Below are positions 46,744-56,092 of a DNA stretch of 64,000 nt, in pieces (within the stretch, counting starts at the first letter, position 1; every line of letters begins with the position of its first letter). The notes under the pieces are model-generated. The model was not told the origin of the DNA. It made no database searches and saw nothing but the letters and a program-made list of their open reading frames with translations. The stretch is from the NCBI RefSeq assembly GCF_030823375.1, contig NZ_JAUSXB010000001.1, forward strand, positions 186,001 to 250,000. The letters run 5' to 3'. Origin of the DNA: Pseudarthrobacter siccitolerans (GTDB lineage Bacteria; Actinomycetota; Actinomycetes; Actinomycetales; Micrococcaceae). Position numbers and translations under genes: made by a program.

Positions 46744-47988
46744 CTACTTCGTAGCCTCGCCCGGGATGCCGGCCCGGTCCGGGCGCCGAAGGGGCCGCCG
46801 CTTGCCTTGCGGAGCCCTTAACGGATCGCGCTGATGTTGCCGGAGTGCGAGCAGCGGAAACAGGAGTACCGAGAGCATTCCTGCTCCCACAAGGGCGGAC
46901 GCGATTCCGCTCGTGATTAGCCCTTCGTCCCGGCCGATGCCCGTTACCGCCACGATAATCGGCAGGCCTGTTGCCGCAAACAGGACGATGGCCCGCTTGT
47001 CACCCGCCGTGGATCTCGGGGGAGCTGCGAGCAAGGACGGCAGTCCGCGGATGATGAGCAGGAGCAGCAGGAAAAGAGGGACCAGCGCCAGGGATGCCGG
47101 GCTGCTGGTAAGCGCGCCCAGTTCGAAGTCTATGCCGGTATCGATGAAGAAGACCGGCACCAGGAACCCGAACGCGATGGCGTCGATTTTCATCTCGATG
47201 ACGTGCCGGTCGTGTTCGGGAGCCCGCGCTATGGCCACCTTCCAGAGGACGCCCGCGGCGAATGCACCCAGCAGCATATCCAGCCCCAGCACCATGCTCA
47301 GGACAACGAGCACGCTCAGAATAAACATGATGGACCGGACGGCGAACTGCCCGCTGGTGTGCAGGGTCCTGGTGACCTGTGAGTGGAGCAGGGAGTGCCG
47401 TGCACGGGAAGCGAGAAAAATCGCCAGGCCGGTCAACAGAACAAATCCCAGAAGCACCGCCGTCGCCGGCCCCAGCTCCCTGCCGCTGAAGAACAGCGAG
47501 ATCGCAACCAGGGGACCGAACTCGCCGGCCGCACCCAGCGCTGCCACCGCGATCCCGATCGGGGATTTGGACTCGCCCGCATCGCGAAGGATCGGCAGCA
47601 GCGTCCCCAGGGCGGTGGAACACAAGGCGACGCCGACGATCACGGCAGCCTCCGGTCCGGGCGCTAGGACAAACCCGGCACCAATGCCCGCGGCCAGTGA
47701 GATGACCCACCCCGCAACCGCACGGTTGACGGGCCGGCCCCGGATTGCGGCGAAGTCGATCTCGTTGCCGGCGACGAAGAAGAGCATGGCCAGCCCGAAA
47801 TCCGCCAGGGTGTCAGTGAACTGGGTGGATTGTATCCATCCGAGCAGGCCGGGGCCGAGCACGATTCCGAGGACTATTTCGAACACCACGATCGGAACTT
47901 TAAGCACCCGGTCCAGGAAACGGGCGGCAAGGGGTGCGGCAACAGCCAGCAACGCGATCAGAACCAACGACGTGGACAAGCCCTGCAT
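46744..47988 (-). CDS. CPA2-type cation:proton antiporter
   Basis: A 414-residue integral membrane protein with about 12 helices. The Na+/H+ exchanger fold is visible in VFEIVLGIVLGPGLLG, LFFVAGNEIDF, VALCSTALGTLLPIL and GFLVPVFFIDTGIDFELGAL. There is no TrkA-N regulatory domain, and the tail is short and basic. I chose the ATG at 47988 because GAGG lies 8 bases before it; the frame to 48093 adds a Gly/Cys-rich stretch not expected in this family. The exchanged ion cannot be told from the sequence. Confidence 0.9.
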   Translation of the reverse strand: MQGLSTSLVLIALLAVAAPLAARFLDRVLKVPIVVFEIVLGIVLGPGLLGWIQSTQFTDTLADFGLAMLFFVAGNEIDFAAIRGRPVNRAVAGWVISLAAGIGAGFVLAPGPEAAVIVGVALCSTALGTLLPILRDAGESKSPIGIAVAALGAAGEFGPLVAISLFFSGRELGPATAVLLGFVLLTGLAIFLASRARHSLLHSQVTRTLHTSGQFAVRSIMFILSVLVVLSMVLGLDMLLGAFAAGVLWKVAIARAPEHDRHVIEMKIDAIAFGFLVPVFFIDTGIDFELGALTSSPASLALVPLFLLLLLIIRGLPSLLAAPPRSTAGDKRAIVLFAATGLPIIVAVTGIGRDEGLITSGIASALVGAGMLSVLLFPLLALRQHQRDPLRAPQGKRRPLRRPDRAGIPGEATK

Positions 47989-48132
47989 CAGCGGTACCTC
48001 CGGCACCTCGGCTGGTTCGAAGGAAAGTATTCCAAAGCTACAGCCATCGCCGGCGGCGGCGCCAGAGCAGCCCGTTCCGGGAGGAATGGTCAAGTTGGGT
48101 GAAGAAAGGCCATCCTCTAAGGTTGGTGCTCG

Positions 48133-48657
48133 ATGAAAGCCCCTAACGAGACGTCCGATCAGCCGCGCGCCGCGTCGCCACGTGGTCCTGTGTTTGTTGA
48201 TACGTCAGGCCGGCGGTTGCGGCGGGTCAATCTTTTGGGTGTGGGGGCACTCGGGATCGTGGCAGGGTACGTGGTTCTCCTCCTGGTTGCACTCATGGGC
48301 GGGTCCAATGTGGCTGCGCCCTACCTGCCCTTCCCCGCCGCCGCCGGGCCCGGCAACCTGCCGTCTTCCCCACCCCCGCCGGCTTCCAATGCCGCTGGCC
48401 CCCAAGGCGCCGAAGGTCCCGCCGCTGTCCCGGCAGCGCCCGCCGCCTTCCAGGTCCCGGCAACGGCGCCCCAGGCCCTCCCTGTAGCACCGCCGGTTAC
48501 GGCTGCCGCGCCCCCGCCGGCAGCCCCCGCCGGATCCACAGTTGCGCCCGCGGCCACTGGGAAGCCAACGGCGCCTGGGATGAGCAGCTCCGTGCCGGGC
48601 CCGAATGAATCTGCGCCGGGCCAGGCAACCCGGCCCTCGTCCCCGCCGCACCCGTGA
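48133..48657 (+). CDS. Pro/Ala-rich single-pass membrane protein
   Basis: A 174-residue protein with a cytoplasmic basic N-terminus, one membrane helix at about residues 35-58, and an extracellular tail of about 110 residues made almost only of Pro, Ala, Gly, Ser and Thr. No catalytic domain is present. Its TGA overlaps the GTG of the deacetylase/glycosyltransferase gene (GTGA), so the two are translated together. It may be a wall-spanning partner of a polysaccharide synthase. The family is not recognised. Confidence 0.75.
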   Translation: MKAPNETSDQPRAASPRGPVFVDTSGRRLRRVNLLGVGALGIVAGYVVLLLVALMGGSNVAAPYLPFPAAAGPGNLPSSPPPPASNAAGPQGAEGPAAVPAAPAAFQVPATAPQALPVAPPVTAAAPPPAAPAGSTVAPAATGKPTAPGMSSSVPGPNESAPGQATRPSSPPHP

Positions 48658-50876
48658 CTTCTCCTCGCCCGATCGGGGGCGGTTTCCGCACCAAAGTCGC
48701 TGTACCCACCAAGCGTCCTGTCCGCACGAAAGGCCCTCGTCCAGCCAATGTGAGGGCCCACTGGCTGGTCCTCATGGCCACCCTGTTGGCCTTGGGCCTT
48801 GCCCTCGTGGTTCAGGGATACATGCACCACCAGGGCCGGCTCGGTGATGAATCTGTATCGACAGACCAATCTGCCAGTGGGGTCCCGCAGGCTGTGTCCC
48901 ACGGCGGTCCGGTGGTGGATTCCCGTGGCGGGGCGGTGCGTGCGGTCAGCCCTCCGGACCGCACGGTGGCCCTGACCTTCGACGACGGCCCGGATCCCGT
49001 TTGGACGCCCCGGATCCTGGACATCCTTCGGAAGCACCAGGTCCATGCCACCTTCTTCGTCATTGGTTCGGCAGCGGCGGACAACCCCGACCTCGTGCAC
49101 CGCATCGTGGCCGAAGGCCACGAAATCGGCGTCCATACGCTCACCCACGCTGATCTCGGCACTGCGGGCGCGTGGCGCAGGCAACTCGAGGTGCAGGGTG
49201 CCCAGGATGTGATTGTGGGTATCACAGGCCAATCCGCGTCCCTGCTGCGTCCGCCGTTCAGTTCCGGCAACGCCGCGCTCACCAATGGCACGTGGTCGGT
49301 GATGCGGGGACTGGCGGACGAGGGTTACCTCACCGTTCTCAGCAGCATGGACAGCGAGGACTGGCGGCTGCCGGGTGCCGAGGCGATCGAGGGCAACCTG
49401 GATCCCCCGGGCACGCAGGGGCAGGTGGTCCTGATGCACGACGGCGGAGGCGACCGGGAGCAGACCGTCACCGCCCTCGACTCCGCACTGACAAAGTTCG
49501 AGGACAAGGGTTTCCGGGTCACCACCGTGGGTGACTCAATGGGCATTGACAGCACCCGGCAGGCGTCCGGCATGGAAAAGGTCAGCGGGACAGCCTTCCT
49601 GTGGGGCATCCGCCTCAGTGACTTCGTGGTCACGGCTATCTCGTGGGCACTTGTTGCTGCCGGCGTCGTGACGTTTATTCGCGCCGTACTCGTGGTCTTC
49701 TTTGCCGCACGCCACAGCCGCGCCGCCCGCCGCATCACGGCGGCCGGCCGTGGGCGGCGCAGGGTGGACGTGCTGGTCCGGCCGGAGATTACTGAGCCCG
49801 TCACCGTGATCGTGCCGGCATACAACGAGTCCGCCGGCATCGAGGCCGCTGTCCGGTCCATCGTGGCCTCGACCCATCCGGTTGAGATCGTCGTGGTGGA
49901 CGACGGTTCAACCGACGGGACGGCGGATATCGTGGACGCGCTGGGACTGCCCGGCGTTACAGTGATCCGTAAGGAGAACGGAGGCAAACCGTCTGCGCTG
50001 AACGCCGGGCTGTACGCTGCGACCCACAATCTTGTGGTGATGGTGGACGGCGACACCGTGTTCGAACCGGACACTGTCCACGCCCTCATCCAGCCCTTCG
50101 CCGACCCGCGCGTGGGCGCTATTTCCGGGAATACGAAGGTCGCCAACCGCGGCGGCATCCTCGGCGCCTGGCAGCACATCGAGTACGTCGTCGGCTTCAA
50201 CCTGGACCGCAGGCTGTTCGACGTCGCTGAATGCATGCCCACCGTCCCTGGTGCCATTGGTGCTTTCCGGCGTGAGGCCCTCCTCCGGGTCGGCGGAGTC
50301 AGTGACGACACACTCGCTGAGGACACCGACCTGACCATGTCACTGTGCCGCGATGGCTGGCGCGTTGTGTACAAGGAGGATGCGCGGGCCTGGACCGAGG
50401 CGCCGGCCAGCCTCGGAGCGCTCTGGAAACAGCGGTACCGCTGGTGCTACGGCACGTTGCAGGCCATGTGGAAGCACCGGGGTGCGGTGGTGCAGGGCGG
50501 GGCGGCCGGCAAGCTCGGCCGGCGCGGACTTGGCTACCTGCTGGTCCTGCAGGTGCTGCTGCCCCTGTTCGCGCCCGTCGTTGATGTCTTTGCTGTCTAC
50601 GGCCTGATCTTCCTCGATCCACTCCGGATTGCCGGTCTCTGGCTCATTTTCCTGGCCGTTCAGTTCCTGATGGCTGCCTACGCATTCAGGCTCGACAATG
50701 AACGGCTACGGCCGCTCTGGACCCTGCCGCTTCAGCAGTTCGTCTACCGGCAGCTGATGTATCTCGTGGTCATTCAGGCAGTGGTTACAGCGCTGGCCGG
50801 CGTACACCTTCGGTGGCACCGCATGGAGAGGTACGGCAGTCTGGGCGATGCCCCGATCGGCCACGGGCAGGCGTAG
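48654..50876 (+). CDS. Fused polysaccharide deacetylase / glycosyltransferase family 2
   Basis: A 740-residue membrane enzyme joining two activities. After one helix (about residues 38-58) comes an extracellular NodB deacetylase domain (about 100-290; TFDDGPDP, HTLTHADLG, RPPFSSGN). A second helix follows near 320. Then comes a cytoplasmic GT2 domain (about 380-600) with VIVPAYNES, VVDDGSTDG, VDGD, AEDTDLT and the QRYRW motif of processive synthases. The last helices form the channel. The arrangement resembles PgaB plus PgaC of poly-N-acetylglucosamine synthesis in one chain. Start: GTG at 48654 in overlap with the preceding gene. Confidence 0.92.
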   Translation: MTSPRPIGGGFRTKVAVPTKRPVRTKGPRPANVRAHWLVLMATLLALGLALVVQGYMHHQGRLGDESVSTDQSASGVPQAVSHGGPVVDSRGGAVRAVSPPDRTVALTFDDGPDPVWTPRILDILRKHQVHATFFVIGSAAADNPDLVHRIVAEGHEIGVHTLTHADLGTAGAWRRQLEVQGAQDVIVGITGQSASLLRPPFSSGNAALTNGTWSVMRGLADEGYLTVLSSMDSEDWRLPGAEAIEGNLDPPGTQGQVVLMHDGGGDREQTVTALDSALTKFEDKGFRVTTVGDSMGIDSTRQASGMEKVSGTAFLWGIRLSDFVVTAISWALVAAGVVTFIRAVLVVFFAARHSRAARRITAAGRGRRRVDVLVRPEITEPVTVIVPAYNESAGIEAAVRSIVASTHPVEIVVVDDGSTDGTADIVDALGLPGVTVIRKENGGKPSALNAGLYAATHNLVVMVDGDTVFEPDTVHALIQPFADPRVGAISGNTKVANRGGILGAWQHIEYVVGFNLDRRLFDVAECMPTVPGAIGAFRREALLRVGGVSDDTLAEDTDLTMSLCRDGWRVVYKEDARAWTEAPASLGALWKQRYRWCYGTLQAMWKHRGAVVQGGAAGKLGRRGLGYLLVLQVLLPLFAPVVDVFAVYGLIFLDPLRIAGLWLIFLAVQFLMAAYAFRLDNERLRPLWTLPLQQFVYRQLMYLVVIQAVVTALAGVHLRWHRMERYGSLGDAPIGHGQA

Positions 50877-51057
50877 GACGTTCGGAAGCCGGCCATGGAG
50901 TCTTGGGGCCAGGAAACCCGGCTTCCAACACCTATCCACCGGGTGAGCGCTTTGCCCGTCCAGGATCAGCGCCGTGTATCACTGTCCGGCGGCTTGGGCG
51001 TCCCACAGGCGGATGTAGCGTAGGACATGCGCGGGAACTGGATGCAAAGGGGATCGG

Positions 51058-51960
51058 ATGGTTGCTGGACTGACAATCGGCGGGTTGGACTGCCTCTTCA
51101 CGGGCTCGGCATGGGCTGAGGGCCCCTTGTGGGTGCCGTCGTCCCAGGCAGTCCGCTGGAGCGATATCCCGAATGACCGCATCCTCGAGTTCGATCCCGC
51201 CGCCGGGAGGACCCGCGAATACGCAGTTGGGGTCGAATTCACAAACGGCCGCACCCTCGACGCTGACGGCAGTGTGCTGCAGTGCAGCCACGGGCGCCGC
51301 AGGATTGAGCGTGACCGCGGGGGAGTGGTGACAGGACTGGTTGATTCCTACCGGGGCCGTCGGCTGAACTCGCCCAACGACGTCGTGATTTCACGTGACT
51401 CCAGCATCTGGTTCACGGACCCGCCGTACGGAATTCTTCCAGGCACTAAAGAAGGGCACGAGGGGGAGCAGGAGTACGGCGGCTGCTATGTTTTCCGGTT
51501 CGAGCCCGCTTCAGGAACACTGACAGCAATGATCACTGACCTCGTCCACCCCAACGGGCTGGCCTTCTCACCGGATGAGTCGGTCCTCTACGTTGCGGAT
51601 ACAGCCGGTCCTCATTATGGGGTTCCGTTGAGGATTGCCTCCTACAACGTGGCGGACGGCACCTGCCGCCCCGGCGGAACGGTTCTCGAGCTGGAAGAAG
51701 GCAATGCTGCTGACGGTTTGCGGGTCGATGTGCAGGGCAGGATCTGGACCTCTGCCGGCCCCGCCGTCCGGGTCTATTCACCGTCCTTCGAACTCCTGGC
51801 TACCGTGGCAGTGCCCGAGCGGGTATCGAACTTGTGCTTTGGCGGCCCGGACGGCCAGGACCTTTACATCACAGCCACCACCAGCCTGTACCGCATCCGC
51901 ACCACCACGCGGGACGCGGCGGCCATGGATTTTGACACCCGCCACCGAACACGAGGATAA
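51058..51960 (+). CDS. SMP-30/gluconolactonase-like protein
   Basis: A 300-residue six-bladed propeller protein. Visible are AEGPLWVPSS, RLNSPNDVVISRDSSIWFTDPPYG with the metal-binding Asn and Asp, HPNGLAFSPDESVLYVAD, and a late ADGLRVDVQGRIWTS. Such enzymes hydrolyse sugar lactones with a divalent metal. The gene directly precedes an aldo/keto reductase (2 bases between), pointing to a sugar or lactone pathway. The start has little Shine-Dalgarno support. Confidence 0.9.
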   Translation: MVAGLTIGGLDCLFTGSAWAEGPLWVPSSQAVRWSDIPNDRILEFDPAAGRTREYAVGVEFTNGRTLDADGSVLQCSHGRRRIERDRGGVVTGLVDSYRGRRLNSPNDVVISRDSSIWFTDPPYGILPGTKEGHEGEQEYGGCYVFRFEPASGTLTAMITDLVHPNGLAFSPDESVLYVADTAGPHYGVPLRIASYNVADGTCRPGGTVLELEEGNAADGLRVDVQGRIWTSAGPAVRVYSPSFELLATVAVPERVSNLCFGGPDGQDLYITATTSLYRIRTTTRDAAAMDFDTRHRTRG

Positions 51961-51962
51961 CA

Positions 51963-52994
51963 ATGGAATACAGAACCCTGGGCCGCAGCGGCGCGGTCGT
52001 TTCCAGCTACTCGCTGGGAACCATGACTTTCGGTGCGGAGGCCACCGAGGAGACCTCACACGCCATCCTGGACAGCTACTTTGCGGTGGGCGGGAATTTC
52101 ATCGACACCGCCGATGTCTACAGCGCCGGTGTTTCGGAAGAGATCATCGGCCGCTGGCTGGCCAAGCGGCCGGAGGCCAGGGATAAAGCGGTGATTGCCA
52201 CGAAGGGCCGCTTTCCGATGGGGACGGCACCGAACGACGTCGGAACATCCCGCCGGCATTTGTCCCGCGCCCTGGATGATTCCCTCCGACGTCTTGGCGT
52301 GGAACAGATCGACCTGTACCAGATGCACGCGTGGGACCCCATTACTCCATTGGAGGAGACCCTGCGCTTCCTGGATGACTCAGTCAGCCGGGGCAAGATT
52401 GCCTATTACGGCTTTTCCAACTTCCTGGGATGGCAACTGACCAAAGCCGTCCATGTTGCCCGGGCGAACGGCTGGAATCCGCCGGTGACCCTGCAGCCCC
52501 AGTACAGCCTGCTGGTCAGGGAAATCGAATCCGAGATTGTTCCGGCGGCGCTCGACGCCGGCATCGGCCTGCTGCCCTGGTCGCCGCTCGGCGGTGGGTG
52601 GCTCTCGGGCAAGTACAAGCGGGACCAGCCTCCTGCAGGTGCCACCAGGCTCGGTGAGAACCCCGAACGCGGAATGGAGGCCTGGAAGGCGCGCAACGAC
52701 AACCCACGTACCTGGGCCGTCATCGATGCCGTGGAAGACATTGCCGCTGCCCGGGGAGTCAGCCCTACCCAGGTGGCGCTGGCCTGGCTTGTCGACCGGC
52801 CGGCGGTCACGTCCGTGATCCTGGGTGTCCGGACCGAGGAGCAGCTTGCCGGCAACCTCGCGGCGGCCGAACTGCAGCTTAGTCCTGACGAGACCAATCG
52901 GCTGACCCAGGTCAGCCAGCCCGGGACGGGCGTCTATCCCTACGGACCGATGGCGCAGGAGCAGCGCAGCCGCAAGATTGAGGGTGGACGGTAG
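51963..52994 (+). CDS. Aldo/keto reductase
   Basis: A 343-residue NADPH-dependent reductase of the AKR barrel fold: GTMTFGAEATEE, IDTADVYSAG with the catalytic Asp and Tyr, ATKGRFP with the Lys, YQMHAWDP with the His, and the cofactor-binding tail SVILGVRTEEQLAGN. The ATG follows the SMP-30 stop after 2 bases, so the two are translated together. Substrates are unknown; sugars or their lactone products fit the neighbour. Confidence 0.94.
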   Translation: MEYRTLGRSGAVVSSYSLGTMTFGAEATEETSHAILDSYFAVGGNFIDTADVYSAGVSEEIIGRWLAKRPEARDKAVIATKGRFPMGTAPNDVGTSRRHLSRALDDSLRRLGVEQIDLYQMHAWDPITPLEETLRFLDDSVSRGKIAYYGFSNFLGWQLTKAVHVARANGWNPPVTLQPQYSLLVREIESEIVPAALDAGIGLLPWSPLGGGWLSGKYKRDQPPAGATRLGENPERGMEAWKARNDNPRTWAVIDAVEDIAAARGVSPTQVALAWLVDRPAVTSVILGVRTEEQLAGNLAAAELQLSPDETNRLTQVSQPGTGVYPYGPMAQEQRSRKIEGGR

Positions 52995-53069
52995 CTGCCC
53001 GGACCCTCCCGAAGGGGGCCCGCGCTCGAAGCCAGTCGCACAATGTCCGTTTCAGGAAGTCGGAGTGGC

Positions 53070-53672
53070 TTAACCTCCTTCGTGCAGCCGGTAGCGGATG
53101 TGCGTCACCAGGCTGGTGCCGCTGACTTCCGTCGGTTCCAGCTTGAGATTGCCGACGCCGTCCAGGAGACGTTCGCCCGCCCCAAGGAGAAGCGGCGAGA
53201 TATGGAGCCGCAACTCGTCGATCAGCCCGGCCGAAAGATACTGCCGGGCAGTTTCCGCACCACCGGCTATGGCGACGTCCTTACCGCCCGCGGCCTGCCG
53301 CGCCTTGGCCAGTGCGGACTCGATTCCGTCATTCACGAAATGAAACGTTGTGCCGCCCTGCATCTGCAGCGGCGGGCGGGGATGATGCGTGAGGACAAAG
53401 ACGGGGGCGTGGTACGGCGGTTCCTCGCCCCACCAGCCGCGCCAGTCATCGTCCCAGGACCCGGGTCCCGGACCGGCGAACATGTTGCGGCCCATGATGT
53501 ACGCTCCAGCGGCGAGGATGCCCTCAATCGCTGCAGCATTGGCCTCGGGTTCTTCGAACTGCCACCGGTGCAGGTCCTCACCGCCCTCGCCCAGGGGATT
53601 GTCGCGGCTCTGGATGGGTCCGGCGAGGAAGCCGTCGAGCGATACGGTGAGATCACAGGTGACACTGTTCAT
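53070..53672 (-). CDS. DHFR/RibD_C-like reductase, paralog 2
   Basis: A 200-residue protein with the same order of motifs as the gene at 44095: DLTVSLDGF, YIMGRNMF, WRGWWGEEPP, VFVLTHHPRP, IAGGAETARQYL and a late LLGAGERLL. It lacks the N-terminal insertion of paralog 1. It is convergent with the aldo/keto reductase gene. No substrate can be assigned; the fold is that of NADPH-dependent pyrimidine or folate reductases. Confidence 0.88.
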   Translation of the reverse strand: MNSVTCDLTVSLDGFLAGPIQSRDNPLGEGGEDLHRWQFEEPEANAAAIEGILAAGAYIMGRNMFAGPGPGSWDDDWRGWWGEEPPYHAPVFVLTHHPRPPLQMQGGTTFHFVNDGIESALAKARQAAGGKDVAIAGGAETARQYLSAGLIDELRLHISPLLLGAGERLLDGVGNLKLEPTEVSGTSLVTHIRYRLHEGG

Positions 53673-53949
53673 TGGCTTGCCTTTGCGTGGCAGGGGTGTT
53701 CAGGGCGCGGACAGGATACGGGCCATGCTAATAGGGTCCGACGGCGGCCGGAAGGGATTCCTTGAGGCACGCCTTAACGAGGCGGCAGGTAGGATCGGCG
53801 GGAGGATGCCGAGCGTTTCATCGCCGATGATCCGTTCGTTGTTGAGGGTCTCGCCTTTCCACGGATCCTTGACTGGGACCCCGTGCGCTTCGAGTAGCCG
53901 CGCCGGCTCCTGGCTTTGGTCACGGCACCCGGCATTGCCAGGATGTGGC

Positions 53950-54351
53950 TTATGCGAGCACGGCAGCGACAGCGCTGATCTCCACGAGCGCGCCGGGTAC
54001 GCCCAGCCCGGCCACAAGGGCAGCAGTCACCAAAGCCGGCTCGTCGGACGCGAGTTCCCCTGCAATGGCGCGGTATCCGGCTGCGATGTCGGCGCCGTCC
54101 ACGAAGAGCACGGTCCACTGCACCACATCGCCGAGGCTTGCGCCGGCGGCAGCGAGCGCGGTCTTCACGTTCTCGAGGGCGCGGGCTGACTGCACCGCGG
54201 CGTCGCCTGGGCCCACTAGGGATCCGTCGGCGTCGACGGCATTTTGGCCGCCAACATAGATGGTGGTGGCGCCCGGCGGCACAACAGCAACATGACTGAA
54301 GGCCGGGCTCACAACGAGCCCTTCGGGGCGGAGGCGCTGTATGGGTGACAT
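53950..54351 (-). CDS. Rid/YjgF-family protein without the canonical arginine
   Basis: A 133-residue Rid-fold protein: SPAFSHVAVVPPGATTIYVGGQNAVD, QSARALENVKTALAAAG, and the C-terminal GALVEISAVAAV. RidA proteins use an arginine in the Pro-Ala-Arg segment before the last strand to deaminate enamines. Here that segment reads Glu-Pro-Ala-Leu, so the arginine is missing. The protein belongs to a Rid subgroup without demonstrated deaminase activity. It is divergent from the reductase at 54481. Confidence 0.88.
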   Translation of the reverse strand: MSPIQRLRPEGLVVSPAFSHVAVVPPGATTIYVGGQNAVDADGSLVGPGDAAVQSARALENVKTALAAAGASLGDVVQWTVLFVDGADIAAGYRAIAGELASDEPALVTAALVAGLGVPGALVEISAVAAVLA

Positions 54352-54480
54352 GCCCGTATGCTCTCATGCAGGCTACGGGACGGATAGACCCGCCGGCCTT
54401 CCAGGGTTAGCATGGCCGGCACCGGAACGTTTCTTCCCTGTGGTGCGGTCCGGATCCGCCGATTCAACGAGGAGACGGCC

Positions 54481-55116
54481 ATGGTTGACCAAACCGGAGA
54501 AGCACCAGCAGCAACGCTGATGGTGGATCTGATCATTTCACTGGACGGTTATGCCTCCGCCGAGGGCTGGCCCGGCTGGTGGGGACTGGAAGGCCCGGAA
54601 TACCTGGCCTGGCTTGAGCAGGAGGGGAAGAAGAACTACACCTTCCTGCTCGGGGCCAACACCTATCGGCTGATGTCCAGCATGTCGCAGGAGGCCGCGG
54701 GCGGACGTTCTGAATTCTCCGACAACGAAGGGGCCAGCCTCACTGGCCTGGCTGCCGTCCCCAAGGTTGTCTTCTCCTCCGCCCTGAAGGCTCCTTTGAC
54801 CTGGCCGAACTCCCGGCTTGTGGCTGGAGACGCGGTGGAGGCGGTCGCTGGGATGAAGCGGAACGGGACCGGCCCGCTGACCACCCTTGGAAGCCTTAGC
54901 CTCTGCCGGTCCCTGCTGACGGCCGGCCTGGTGGACAGGTTCCGGCTGGTGGTCTTCCCGGTGATCACGGGCCGGACCGGACGCGAACGGATCTACGACG
55001 GATACCCGGACGTCTCACTGGAAATGGTAAATAGCCGGACGTTCGACGGGCGGCTCCAACTGCTCGAATACGTCCCCACCGTGCTGGACGGGCCGCCGGG
55101 CGGTGGTTCTGCCTGA
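54481..55116 (+). CDS. DHFR/RibD_C-like reductase, paralog 3
   Basis: A 211-residue protein of the same fold but more distant from the other two: DLIISLDGYAS, LLGANTYRLMSS, VVFSSALKAP, TLGSLSLCRSLL and LVVFPVITGRTGRERI, typical of the YyaP/YwjB type. GAGGAG lies 7 bases before the ATG at 54481; an upstream frame to 54412 lacks such support. An ATG at 54520 is a second choice. The substrate is unknown. Confidence 0.86.
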   Translation: MVDQTGEAPAATLMVDLIISLDGYASAEGWPGWWGLEGPEYLAWLEQEGKKNYTFLLGANTYRLMSSMSQEAAGGRSEFSDNEGASLTGLAAVPKVVFSSALKAPLTWPNSRLVAGDAVEAVAGMKRNGTGPLTTLGSLSLCRSLLTAGLVDRFRLVVFPVITGRTGRERIYDGYPDVSLEMVNSRTFDGRLQLLEYVPTVLDGPPGGGSA

Positions 55117-55147
55117 CGGACTTGCCCAAACCGAAAAGCACCGAGGA

Positions 55148-55176
55148 TTGAGCCCTTTGGGCCTCGGCAGGCTCAA
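55148..55176. repeat. Dispersed hairpin repeat
   Basis: TTGAGCC (55148-55154) pairs with GGCTCAA (55170-55176), and CCGAGG/CCTCGG (55141-55146, 55162-55167) offers an alternative stem. The GGCTCAACCACCG part also occurs at 7328. It lies between convergent genes and may terminate both. Confidence 0.55.
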
Positions 55177-55183
55177 CCACCGA

Positions 55184-56092
55184 CTACCCGGAGTTGTTGC
55201 CCCGCAGCCAGTCCAGCGCGTACAAGGGAGCCGTATCGCCTTCTTCGAGGAAGAACGCCACATGGGAACCCTGCATCCAGTACAACTCTGAGCCGTGGAT
55301 CTGATGGTGTGCGTGCCGGGCGTTCTCCGGCGGCACGCTTGCATCCGCGGTGCCGTGCATGATGAGCGTGGGGCAGGCGATCGACTGAAGGTCCAGCGGG
55401 GTTAACGCTCTCAACGAGGCGGAGTCATTGTCGTATCCGTCCCGGCGGTGGGCCCAACCGGAAGAGGCCAGAAGGATGGCTTCGAGGTGCGCTAAACGGA
55501 CAGGGTCAGCGGTGATGCCGGCGGCGCGGCGGGCAGCCTCGTCCCGGGAAGCTCCATTGCCGAAGCGCCCGAGCATCAACTTGACCATGGGTGTTGCGGC
55601 GTGCCGGAGCAGCCAGAGCTGAAACTGGAGGGCCGGATCCCTTGCGAACAACCTGGCCAACGGGAACGGTGGAATCGGAAGGCAGACTGAGTCTACCTGC
55701 ACCAGCTTAATTACCCGATCCGGATGCCGTGCCGCCAGCGCATAGGCCGCCGGGCCGCCGCCGGACCCAGCGAACACCCTGACCCTTTCGATACCGAGGG
55801 CGTCCAGCAGTGCTGCGAGCGCATCGCCCTGCTCTGCCGGAGTGCGTCCTGTGGCCAGGGGCGTACCCAGATAGCCCGGACGGCTTGGCGCGATGATGCG
55901 GAACCCATTGGTCCGGAAAAACTCGGTGGCCACCAGTCCCTGGTCCCAGCCCCCAAGGGTTCCATGAACAGCAAGGAGCGGCACACCCGTGCCCCGGTCG
56001 GCGTATGCCACCGCTCCCGCAGCGGTGGCGATGGTCGCATGGGGATGGGTGAGGCACGCCCGCAAGTCTTCGGGCCGCAGGGGATTCACCAT
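55184..56092 (-). CDS. Alpha/beta hydrolase
   Basis: A 302-residue hydrolase with the full catalytic layout: oxyanion loop AVHGTLGGWDQG, IAPSRPGYLGT, nucleophile serine in FAGSGGGPAAYA, MHGTADASVPPENA with the acid, and QGSHVAFFLEE with the histidine. I chose the ATG at 56092 over the longer frame to 56149. A CAGTAT hexamer lies 6 bases before it and no Shine-Dalgarno is seen. The substrate cannot be told. Confidence 0.9.
   Translation of the reverse strand: MVNPLRPEDLRACLTHPHATIATAAGAVAYADRGTGVPLLAVHGTLGGWDQGLVATEFFRTNGFRIIAPSRPGYLGTPLATGRTPAEQGDALAALLDALGIERVRVFAGSGGGPAAYALAARHPDRVIKLVQVDSVCLPIPPFPLARLFARDPALQFQLWLLRHAATPMVKLMLGRFGNGASRDEAARRAAGITADPVRLAHLEAILLASSGWAHRRDGYDNDSASLRALTPLDLQSIACPTLIMHGTADASVPPENARHAHHQIHGSELYWMQGSHVAFFLEEGDTAPLYALDWLRGNNSG

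Noticed and set aside
53673..53949. Possible gene fragment between the reductase at 53,070 and the Rid gene
   Set aside because: A reverse frame contains a stretch (around LNNERIIGDETLG) that looks protein-like, but there is no start, no family match and the frame is arginine-rich beyond it.
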